A stretch of DNA of 64,000 nt from Limnoperna fortunei (Eukaryota; Mollusca; Bivalvia; Mytilida; Modiolidae), in assembly GCA_944474755.1 (NCBI GenBank), contig OX104125.1, positions 43,973,899-44,037,898 of the forward strand. Direction: 5' to 3'. Positions within the stretch are counted from its first letter, which is position 1. Each line of letters begins with the position of its first letter. A model generated the notes under the pieces. The model saw only the letters and a list, made by a program, of their open reading frames with translations, did not search any database and was not told the origin of the DNA. This document shows positions 34,391 through 44,899 of this stretch, in pieces. The position numbers and the translations under genes are program-made.

Positions 34391-34570
34391 GGACCCAGTT
34401 GTTCATCTTGTGGTTAAATTAAACCTAAGGTTAAATTTAACCCTTTGTTAAAGTGTTTAACCTTTGGTTACATAACAAAGGGTTAAATTCCTGTTGCTCA
34501 TCTTTATTTAACCACTTGGTTATGTAACCCATGGTTATATTATTTAACCAAGGGTTAAATTTAACTGAGG
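34391..34570. repeat. Left TIR and subterminal palindrome array of the Harbinger element
   Basis: After the TIR, palindromic or near-palindromic sites of the form TTAACC(3-4)GGTTAA recur: aaccctttgttaaa, taacctttggtta, aaccacttggtta, taacccatggtta and aaccaagggttaa. A second internal TIR-like block (tgttgctcatctttatttaacca) lies at 34492-34514. Confidence 0.8.
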
Positions 34571-34615
34571 TTTTTATTTCCCATAATTCTCAATTCCTTG
34601 AACATCCTTCTTACA

Positions 34616-37600
34616 ATGGCAGACGACGTATCCACCTCAGACAAAAAAAGGGTAAAAAAACCAAATTTTAGTAAAGAAGAAGAGCTAGCTATTCAAAGCA
34701 AGGTGGAAAAATTTTATGAAATATTAAACTCAAAACAAACAACAACTATTACCAACAAGAAAAAGGCTGAAATATGGCAATTAATTGCAAACAAGACAAC
34801 TGCCATAGGTGTTGCCTTGAGAACACCAAAAGAAGTTAAAGACAAATGGGTGAATACAAAAAAGGCAGCAAAAAAGGTTTTTACCGAAAACAAAAGGGAG
34901 AGTTACAAAACCGGAGGTGGACCCAGGCCAAAGGAAATAAGCAGGGCTGTGCAAAACGTTATCGATATGTGTAAAGACAGCGCTTCGTTTAAGGGGGTCG
35001 GAAGCGGAGTGGAAACATCAATAGTTGATTCTAGTATGTTTAATAAAATTTGTTACTTATTTCCACATGTATTCCGATGTTTCTGGCATATCTTCCATTA
35101 AATTCTTAAGAAAAACTTTAAAAGAAAAACTCGTCGTCTGCATTGTTTACATTCCTAGAAAATACGACCTTCACCTTTCTTCTCGTGTTCCAATGTGACA
35201 TTCTAATTAACACTAAACTCTATAACATGCATCTGCTGTTAAATAAACTTACTAAAATGCTCACAAATGTCGTTTACTTAAAAAATGCACAAACTAACAT
35301 CATGATGTAATTTTTCACAGTGGTAAAAAGTATAATTTATGAAAACACACAGGCGCAGCACAGGTGCTTGTTTTCCACTCCAGCGTAATCTCCGAATATT
35401 TTATAAACTAAGTTGATTGTACTTCAACTTAGATTGCGCGTGTATACTTCAATATTTTAGTTGTTGAAGAATAACAAAAATTTGTAGCCCGTGATTACTT
35501 TTAAATTCTTCCAGTTCCAGTCTTAGTTTATTTAGAGATTGTAGAAGGGGCTCACCAAAGGTCTTTTCTTGTTGCTATCATAAACAATTACAACTGTTTC
35601 CAGTATAAATATTGAATAACTAAATATATTATGTTAGTGAATAAACCTTTAAAAATATATATTTAATAGTTTTGATTTCTTCACATAACCCTCAATTTGA
35701 TCTTGTCAAGTTAAAACTATATAGTTAGTTTCTATAAATGAATATTTTCTGATTTTTTTTACATCATATTAAAAAAAAAAGTATGATGTTAATAAAATTT
35801 ATATTTTTTATTTTCATCTACAAGATTTTTTGTGCAATAATCTTTTACTTGCTCCCCCTCCCCTAGCCTTTTGTTATTGTTGCTGTGAAGGAGCAATAAA
35901 AGGGGGGTCAAGGAAAGATAATAAGATATTCAAAGAACATAATATACAAGACAAGTAGCAGAATACTGAAAAGAATTTAATACGAATGCCTTTTATCATT
36001 TATCCTAGTTGCAAAGATGAAACAACACTTCAATGGCTAATATATAAAGTTTGATGAAAAGACTGGTAAAATTTGTTAGGAAAGTAAATGTCTAATGTTT
36101 ACTGCAGGAAAAGAAGTAAACTCCTTGGTTGAAAAAGCAAAAAGGATGCAGACTGAAATCAAAGATTTCTTGCAGAATTACAAGCCTATTAAATCGTTAC
36201 CAAAAATAGGAGATAACATATTTAATTATTATGTTGACACAACTAAAGGCATCTCAGAAGAGGAAAGAGATGAATTAACATCATATCTTTGTACTTTCAA
36301 AGAAATAAATCTCTCAGTCTTGGATATACCATCTTTGGTGCATGACACAATTTCCTTTGTTATTCATCATTCAAAAGGTACACCTATATTGTGTATTATA
36401 TTATAATATGTCCCAATCTTCAAATTCAATGCTTCCAAGATTCTATAATCTATTCTAGAATAAAATTGGAAACCAGGATATCTATACCATTCCTTTATCT
36501 AGGGATTAAAGAATTACATTTTTAACAGTTCTCACCTAATTGCAATATATATTATTTATTATTTTTAGTACCAGTAACCCACTAAGTCAATAGAACTAAC
36601 TAAAACATAATGAAAAGTAATTCTTTTGATCTATTCATCTGCAACTGGTTACACTTATTTAAATTAGATAAAAGTCAGGACTTACTTATACATAAGAAAT
36701 TATTAGCCCCATTATGGGGGGGGGGGGGGAGAGAGGATTTTTTTTATCCTTTCTGCTATTTTGTTTTTTTTTTTTTTGTTCTGTTAACTGTCTTTTTTTT
36801 TAAGGGTTATAATACAAATAAAAACCCTGTTTGCTTTTAATAGTCAGAACACTGTTAACTGTTTTACAGATTTTATCTTTTATTCCCTCTAAATTACTCA
36901 GTTATGTTGTTATCTGTTTTACCAATTTTTGAACTCACTCATGTCTGTTTCCTCATGTAAATTGCTGTTATCTTTTATCATAATTTTAAATTTACTGTTA
37001 TCTGTTTTGGGAAAAATTGTTTATCTTCTAATGGACCGCCTCTTGCTCTCCCTCCATTATGCATAAAATAACAAGAAATTATGTTTTTTAACATGTTTAT
37101 TGATTGTCAATAATAAATAACCTTTTTTATAGACGAAAATAATGTGACAAGCCTAGATGAATACAACTGGTCTGAAACTCAAGAAGATGTAGTCAGGACA
37201 CCACCACCTACCATATATGATTCTGATACACTGGACGAAGAAAGCCAGTCAATTTTGACCTCATTGCCACCCACAACCTTATCATCATCTATTTTACCAC
37301 TGTCCCAGACTCCTCCTATACCAAGATTGTCTGGTATCAATAATGCAAGGTAATTTCTCATAGTGCTTGAATATTGTTGTGAATTCACATATACATGTAA
37401 TGAGTTTCAATCAATGATTAGAAGATGAGAAGCAATACAGTTTATATCATTAACAATGTGTCCTCTTAACCTCTGTAAATTTAAACATTCTTTTTTAAAA
37501 ACTAATTAACACTAAAAATGAAAATCATACCAACAAGAACTATAAATCTTATTAATCACATAAAACTGCTGTTGATATGGCATGTGTTAAAAGGAAATAA

Positions 37601-37917
37601 CTGGAAATTCATTCAAATTTGTCATTTGAACACAGTACTCAAGGGGAGATAAGTATTGTTTCTAATTTTGTAGTGTAAAAAAGATCAACAACAAAAGACT
37701 TTTGCCAAAGAAGAAAAAAACAGTAGAAGACCTTTATGAAATACAGTACAAAGTATATGAAAAAGAACTTTTGAAACAGGATAAAGAAATAGAAAAATTA
37801 AATTTGCAAATTGAAATATTGAAACAATTTAAAACAAACACATCTGTCTTTTCTTCGCCTACTGTTAATTACTTACAAGTAGCTTCCTCCACATGTAATT
37901 ATTTTAAATTAATCTGA
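34616..37917 (+). CDS. Harbinger Myb/SANT-like DNA-binding protein, 4 exons, 382 aa
   Basis: Exons 34616-35033, 36108-36377, 37133-37349 and 37674-37917 have consistent GT/AG borders (phases 1, 1, 2) and join into one frame to TGA. The ATG at 34616 (MADDVSTSDKK) is chosen; an upstream in-frame TTG is not needed. Residues about 14-90 form a Myb/SANT-like helix-turn-helix (tryptophans at 54 and 78, WVNTKKAAKK) followed by GGGPRP, as in NAIF1/Harbinger Myb proteins. Exon 2 (90 codons: RKEVNSLVEKAKRM...) is unfamiliar. Exon 3 is acidic and rich in P, S and T. Exon 4 begins with a basic run (KKKK) and a heptad-like coiled coil (LLKQDKEIEKLNLQIEILKQF). In this superfamily the Myb protein binds subterminal repeats and brings the transposase to the nucleus and DNA. 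An AATAAA lies at 37979-37984. Confidence 0.85.
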
Positions 37918-38254
37918 TTGAACTGGTTTTAATGTGTCACAGAATACCATCTGTCATATTTTCTGCCAATCTTAGAACAATAAATCCACATTGATAAGTG
38001 TTTTCAAAATTTCTTTTAATATTTATTCTGTAATTCAATAAAAATTAAAAAAAAAATTTACTGAAGACTTATTAATATACTATCATATTAATTTATTAAT
38101 GTTAATGAAAAAAGAATACATAGCTTGATAGCTTAATAGCTTGATATAAAATTTAAGTTCAATTTTATTGATTTGCAAAAATATAGATATATATTTTTCT
38201 AGAATTGGTAATATATTGTAAAGAAATGCTGTAGGTTATTTTGATGGGTTGCTG

Positions 38255-38315
38255 CTAGGCTTGTTAAACTGCATCACATGCTCTGAGCCTCTGATGCTGC
38301 AGTTTGACAATACTA
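38255..38315. other. Hairpin between the two convergent Harbinger genes
   Basis: ttgttaaactgcatca pairs with tgatgctgcagtttgacaa around 'catgctctgagcctc'. It lies in the roughly 1.6-kb non-coding gap (37918-39534), which otherwise shows nothing but AT-rich sequence. Confidence 0.5.
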
Positions 38316-39534
38316 TCAATCCATTCAAAATAAAAAATATGGAAAATAGAACTGCCAAGTATTTCTTGAAAGTGGTTGTGTATTAACAATGGACATGTTC
38401 TACTTTAATGCATAATGTTAAAAAAATTATACTGGTTAAAATTATATGACACCATCTTATTTTGAACTTGGGCTGTCCAACAACAAAAAAAAGTCAATAA
38501 AGCACAAAATCAACAATAACTAATTTGTCACACTGTATCTTGGAATGCATTCAAGTTGACATAAAATGTATTTTGTTTTCCAAATACCAAACAGTTGTTT
38601 ATTATGTCTACTGTATACTGAGATTATGGCACTTTTTTTGTTAAATAAGGGGTATTTTTTAGTTTTCAGACTTGAATTCAAAGGCTTTCATAAATTTTTC
38701 AGAAATTTGAGCATTGTCAATATTTGTACTTATAAGTGCAATTATAATTATGCATCCATGTAGTACATGGCTCCTCACCATATTTTCCTAGGGTGTATCA
38801 TGTGCTCTTGTTGCAGCTGTTTATTTGGATTTACACTGAATTTGGGAATGTCATTTTATTTTTTTTATATAAGTTTTTGATTTAAGAAGTCATGGAATTA
38901 TTTTTAATATTTATAAAAAAAATTTTAATTGCTACTATGTGGACAATACTGTTAGGGACTCACCATTTTGCCTTTTGGGGTTTCATCAAATGTGATTGCC
39001 TAGTTGAATAGGTTACATATTTGTTATTTTCAATTCTAAAAAGCTTGAGAGAGGGTTAAGTTATAAAATGAAAAAAAAACTCAAAGCTGAATTTAAATTA
39101 TATTACGGTTCATTTATTTCTATAAACATTACTTATATAGGACATTATAATTGTCAACTGTGGTCACTTAGACCCACCTTGTTATTTCTTGTGGACTTGT
39201 AAATATGTAAATAAATAAATATACTAAAAATATAAACATTGAAAACTGTACTTGTCTTACTGTTTTTAAATAATATGAAAATTAACTACAAAGGCCAACA
39301 ACCATGACCAATTTGTAAAGGCAATAAGAGTGAGTTACTTCCCTTAACCAGACAGGAAATACCTAAGGACCATTTCTGACAGGTTTGGTTACAGTTGATC
39401 CAGTGATTCTTAAAGATATAGTTAAATGTTTACAGAAATGTGTTTGTCTGACTGACTAATAAAACTGTTATTGGGGTACCTAAAGTTGAGCTATAATTAA
39501 AAAAGTTCAAAGAAAAATAATTAAAGCTTTATTG

Positions 39535-41762
39535 TCAAAAAAATGATCTGGCAATGTAATCCCTGACTGATTTCCCATCTTGAGGACCATTGTAGTTGTC
39601 AACAGGAACAGGCTGGGGAACATCACATGCATTTTCTTCAATAAGTGGCTCCTTCATCATTACAGCTATATTATGCAGCACTGCACAAGCACCTATGATT
39701 CGGCATACCTTCTCTGGTTTCATTCTTATCTGAAAGAAAAGTTTGCATTCTGATATTTTTCATAAGTTGGCAGAATTTATGTTAAAATATTTCAGTTGTC
39801 TTCATTTTCAGCTCCTGTCCATTAAATAAATGTGCAATATGTGATTCATGGATAGGAGCCTACATATAATTTCAGATTTTATATATATTTGAAATATATA
39901 TGGGGCCTTGGTGACCAAGTGGTCTGTGTATTTAGCCATCTAGTTATAATCATTGGTACGTGAACACTGGCATTACAAGTTTGTCCAACTTAGAGCAGGT
40001 TGCGCTCTAATCCAACCATAATTTACAAAGATTGCCAGTTTTTACTTGTCCCAGGTTCAGGGTTCCCATTGGTTACCAGGTACATTGGATTCCATCTCCA
40101 AATAACAACTGGAACATGATAATATATATTATATTATAGTTTAGACATTGCTGACATTATTGCAAAACCCTACAATAGCTAACAGAGAATGTTAAAGGGG
40201 AGATAACTAATTAATTTGAAATACAAGGAATTAAACATGTAAGACATTAAATGTGTTCCATAAACAAGCAGTATGAGTATAGGTATGTATCAATATCTAT
40301 TACACAAAGACAAAGTTTAGGAATAGTATTTTGATGCTTCTTTGTTATATACATTTATTACAGTTAAAATGCATTTTTCATTGTATACCTCTGAATGAAG
40401 CACATGAAATCTTCTCTTCCACACACCAAACGTCCTCTCAATGAGCGATCTTATAGATGCATGGCTCCTGTTATATTGTTGCTGGTGTAATTCTTGGGGA
40501 TTGTTGTATGGGGTCAGTAGAAATGGGTGACATCCATATCCATTATCACCAAGGAGAATGCCATCAACCAATCCTCTGTGGTTCCCTTCAAGGTATCTAC
40601 AGACTGATGAAGTTCTAAATATATGTGAATCATGCACAGAGCCAGGCCAGTCTGCAGTAATCTGATTAAATTTTCCTGACAAAAAAGTATTATAAAAATA
40701 AATTACCATATTCTATTATCAACAAACATTTTAATACATCAGATTAAAGGTAATATTTTATATCACATGGAATATGCCTTTGACAATGGACTAAAAATTT
40801 TAATTAAAGTAAATCTGTTTTAATTTATTATATTTCTTTGCTAAACAATTGGTAAAAATACATGAAGGTGATTCATGATTCATGTATATATTGTCCATGT
40901 ATGTACTTTACCTATTTTAATTAGTAATTAGGATTAATGTTTATGGTTTGCTGCTACTTGCATTTATTTTATCTTTTAAGATTTGATTGTAGTAAATTCA
41001 CATTGAACTTATTAATATATTAATTTGTAGAATTTAAAAACATACTATAGTCCTCCCTTCCACCCCACTAGTACATCACAGTTACTTAACAGAAACCTGT
41101 AAGAGTTGTCTTTCCTAGTATAGGCTTTATTATAATTCAGAAATAGACTATATATATAATGTCAAGGTTAAGATATTTTTAAAATGTAAACACAACATGG
41201 ATTTACCTTCATGATCGCATACAGCTTGAACGTTGATGCTTGGGTAATTTTTTCTGTTAATAAATGCTGGTTCATCTTCTGACGGTCTCTGTATTCTAAC
41301 ATGAGTACAGTCTATACAACCAATCACGTGAGGAAAACCAGCAATGTCAAAAAATCCGGCTTTAATTCCATCAATTTGTTCTTGGTTTCTTGGCCATTTT
41401 ATGAATTGGTTTTTTTTTGACAAAAGAGCATTTGTAACCCTATCAACAGCTCTTGACACTGTACTCTTGTCATATCCAAGGGTATCGCCGATCACCTGAA
41501 GAAAGGACCCACTTGCGTAGAACCGAAGAGCAATTGACAGCTGATCTTCCACTGACAGTGCAGACTTTTTCTGTGTTCCGCGTCTTATGTCATCGCCAAG
41601 AAGGTCTACTAAAAAATTAAAGGTCTCCCTACCAAATCTGTATCGTTCTCTCATCTCACGGTCAGTCAAATTGCTGAGAATATTGTCTCTGAACGTTCTC
41701 TCTTTCCTGTTCATTCCAATATTCGCGTTAGGAATTCCAAAAATTAGTTGTCTGGCAGCCAT
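39535..41762 (-). CDS. PIF/Harbinger DDE transposase (HARBI1-like), 3 exons, 345 aa
   Basis: Exons, read on minus, are 41762-41207, 40675-40389 and 39729-39535, with GT/AG borders and phases 1 and 0. The joined length of 345 residues equals typical HARBI1-type proteins (about 350). A helix-turn-helix lies at about 87-113 ([20 protein letters not shown]). The DDE_4 catalytic triad is present: D151 in [11 protein letters not shown]229 in [17 protein letters not shown] and E265 in [14 protein letters not shown]. The conserved C-terminal helix [14 protein letters not shown] is in exon 3. It ends SFF-TGA, with AATAAA (minus) within 10 bases. No stop codon or frameshift is seen, so it may be active or only recently silenced. 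It would cut and paste the surrounding element together with the Myb-like partner. A domesticated HARBI1 gene is unlikely given the TIRs close around it. Confidence 0.93.
39901..40125 (+). mobile_element. Degraded SINE inside transposase intron 2
   Basis: 'ggggccttggtgaccaagtgg', 'attacaagtttgtcc', 'taatttacaaagattgccag' and 'aataacaactgg.acatgat' are collinear with the tRNA-SINE family but heavily mutated. It lies antisense in the second intron. Confidence 0.65.
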
Positions 41763-41774
41763 TTGGATATTTTA

Positions 41775-41965
41775 ACCCTTGGTTAAACATTTAACCTAGC
41801 CCTAGAAGGTGGGTTAAATATTACAGTTTTAACCAAGGCTTTAACCAAGGGTTATATTTAACCACAGGATGAACAACAAAATTTAACCATGGGTTAAATT
41901 TTAACCCTGGGTTATGAATTATAACCCTTGGTTAAAATTTAACCACAAGATGAGCAACCGGGTCC
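41775..41965. repeat. Right subterminal palindrome array and TIR of the Harbinger element
   Basis: Many sites occur in 190 bp: taacccttggttaa, ttaaccaaggcttta, aaccaagggtta, taaccatgggttaa, aaccctgggtta and taacccttggttaa. An internal TIR-like block (aaccacaggatgaacaac) lies at 41860-41877 before the terminal one (aaccacaagatgagcaac). The array begins 12 bases upstream of the transposase ATG. Confidence 0.85.
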
Positions 41966-41969
41966 TGAA

Positions 41970-43820
41970 GTACAGTGAGATAAAAATGCACTTTTCTAGG
42001 TTCAAAATATACATATTTAGTTCTCAAGCAACAAGAAGGTAGAAGGTCTTTAAAGAAATTCTAAACTAATTTTACACTCACGAAATAGGTGATCGACTGT
42101 CTCAATATCTCTATTACAAAGTGTACACATATCCTTCCCCAAAAAGAATTTCTAATTACTTATGATAATTCTAAACAGTTGCTGTTGCTTCCGATGGGAA
42201 AGCTCGAAGACCTCAATACTTTTTTAAATTTATTTTTATTATATTTTGCCAATAATCATTTTCCATGGTCTACTCACACATCCTATTTTTAGAAATATAA
42301 TAAATGACCAAAGGTGGATCATTTTTAATAATGCTCTGTTATATTTGCGACAAGTGTTTAACACATTATGTGTTTCACTTTTCCATCCCAGATGAAGCTA
42401 TAAAACATTTTTTTCTAAATCGTTTGATAAATTCTGACTGACATTTGGAAGTGTTGTATAAATTCTTGTTCAATGCGAAACCTCTTTGTTAGAAATCGTA
42501 TGCTAAAACTTATAATAGGATGTCATGTATTTCGAAAACTATTCGTTTTGAAAAGACCGCAATTTCTTCGGTATATGAACGAGACAAACTTACTCGCAAA
42601 CGATATGAAGTCCGTAGGGCTTCAAATAAAGTTTCGAGTCAGCTGCCAAGTTCATGCATCGATAAGTTCCGTAGGAATTCAATTTTGTTCCTTATAATTG
42701 CACCCATTTAAGAATAATTTTCATTTTTAAGCGCTTTACTTTACCTAAATTAACGCATTGTTTTATTTTTGAATGGTGCATTATCTTATTTTTGGAATAA
42801 ATATTCGTCATGTAAAAATAGTCGCAAGCGTCAAAACATGTCAGCATGTAAAAATAGTATCTGCTTTTGATTATAACTGCTATTGCTTAAGAGTTGGATA
42901 TTTTGATAGGTATGGCATTACTGTAGAACAAGAATAATTTTTTTCCAGTTCCAGTCAATGTCTTTACAGTGACAGAACCTCCTAAAGTATTTAGTGTGGT
43001 ACAATGTGACCACAACATTGAAATGAAAGTAGAAAAATGATTCTAAAACTTTAAGGTAAAATCCCGCTTAAAGTTCATGGATAACCATACTTTTCCCCCA
43101 TTTTTAGGAAATTTAGCAGTATATGTGTAATGCCCCATATATGAAATTTTACGCGAAAGAAAAATTTTTTCATAAAACATTTAAATGTCTCGCCTGTTCG
43201 GCTTCTGTTGCATATGGCCATTCAATAGGACAATGACCTCTGTATTTATACTATAATTCGATAAAAGGAACGATAACGGTCAACCAGTAAAAAATGGCGT
43301 AACCATGTAATTTTGGAATTTTTGTTAAGATAAAAAAACTTCTTTATATTTGTAGGCATTAAAAGCACGCTTTGTCTTAGAAATAATTTAGGCAAATAAG
43401 TTTTAATAACATTAAGCATTTCACAAATCATTTAACGGGAAACAAAATCATTGACACTGATTAAAATACAGCTGACACAAAATCTGCAAGTCACGTGCTT
43501 TCTACTCAATAAAAGATAACCTATTTCCTTTAGGGCTTCGCACACTAGCTTGGACAGTAATCATCGATAATTACAAATGATATTTTTATACACGACAACA
43601 ATTAACAGGTTGTTTATTATGGCTTCATTGTGTTGCTTGGACAAGCTTATAAACAATTGATTTATGTTTTTCTTTCCATTTGACGATAATCGGTATTTCG
43701 GGAACCAGTTTAACTTGCCTTGCCACATATGGTTTTATTTGATACTTCCCAGACAGTAGTTTATGACTTCATATTTGCCGTTTTGTTATTTAGGAAGTAA
43801 TTTACGTCTGCCCTAATTTT
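41970..43820. other. Intergenic stretch, no gene seen
   Basis: Only short frames without motifs. No repeat family recognised. Confidence 0.4.
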
Positions 43821-43834
43821 CATTATTTGAATAT

Positions 43835-44100
43835 GGGTTGTCAATATATTCATGAATATTTTGCCAAGAGTGACTGTGTTGCAGTTTTTGTGTTACAAAT
43901 AAAAACTGATGTCAGACGAACTTTTGTAAACAACAAGAACAACATACTAAAAGTCAAGTACAATTTGGGACATGTAAACAATAGAGGCATCGTAGGGGTG
44001 TTACATCGTGGAAACATTTTTTTATTTGATTTTTGCAATACAAATGTACAATATAAAATAAAGAATTGCAGGCAAAAAACTGGACACACGGGGTGTGATT
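43835..44100 (-). repeat. Interspersed repeat (family R3), copy 1
   Basis: On the minus strand it reads 'tattgtacatttgtattgcaaaaatc..aaaaatgtttccacgatgtaacac', collinear with 63600-63760 (+). Translations of both contain YCTFVL.KS..K, but neither is a convincing protein. Confidence 0.5.
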
Positions 44101-44328
44101 TTTGTTTGTTTGTTTGTTTGATGGTGTTTAACGCCACTTTCAGCAATTTTTCAGCTAAATCATGGCGTCCAGTTTTTATTGGGGGAGGTAGCCAGAGTAC
44201 CCGGAGAAAACCCCCGACCTGTGGTAGGAAACCCTGCCTGCAGTGGGAATCGAACCCGCAATCTCAGTGTTGACAGACCCCGTGATCAATAGTAGACGAA
44301 CTACCTTGACCACTCGGCCACAGAGGCA
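44101..44328 (-). mobile_element. tRNA-derived SINE, minus, near full length
   Basis: Begins with the inverted tail (tttgtttgtttgtttg, ggtgtttaacgccactttca) and the inverted body (cagtttttattgggggaggt). It ends with the inverted head (aaccttgaccactcggccac equivalent). A short body deletion removes the 'ctccaatcttaattgacaag' segment. Confidence 0.88.
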
Positions 44329-44899
44329 TCGGTGTAATTTTTGAATTGATTGTAAAAGTCATATTACATTGAATATTTAAATAGAGGTTTGCATGTTTAT
44401 AAAGGGCTTAAAAGACGTCATATTAGAATTGCATTTTTCGTCTCACGTTGGTGATTTATCGTTTTGTGTTTTACATAGATTAATTGAATTTGGAGGTTTA
44501 TTGCATTTTCTTTAAAAAGGATGAAAATAGAATGAATCAATAGATTTTTGTTTTTTTTTATTGTTTTTTTTTATATTTTAGGTGTGTAATCTTTGGTTTC
44601 CGTTACTGGCTTAACCTAGTACCTCGCACTGCCATCCTGCAGCAACACAAAGTCGAATAAGTCACTTCCTGTGACCTCATTAAAATAATTAACATATAGT
44701 TATGGGATATGTTGAGGGAACAACAAGATTTGTCAAACAGAGGCGAGTCGGTTTTCAATTCGATTTCCCTACATGTTTCGGAATTTAACCATGCAAGCGT
44801 ACACACTTTTTAGCAAATTCAGAGACTATAGAGAAAAATGATGCGTGGCCATCCGGGTTTGTTTTCTGAACTGGTTAAATTTGCTTGGATGCAAAAAGT

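Larger units (their letters stand above)
34391..41965. mobile_element. Complete PIF/Harbinger DNA transposon
   Basis: Terminal inverted repeats of about 29 bp: the left is GGACCCAGTTGTTCATCTTG continuing TGGTTAAATT, and the right is its inverse with two differences, ending gagcaaccgggtcc. It carries the two genes expected of the superfamily in convergent order, Myb/SANT-like (+) and HARBI1-type transposase (-), both spliced and unbroken. A clear 3-bp TWA target duplication is not visible (flanks cct and tga), so the exact ends may be off by a few bases or the site has decayed. Confidence 0.9.

Noticed and set aside
34391..41965. Harbinger transposase as a domesticated host HARBI1 gene
   Set aside because: The gene is closely enclosed by TIRs and paired with the element's own Myb-like gene. 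Domesticated copies normally lose the TIRs.
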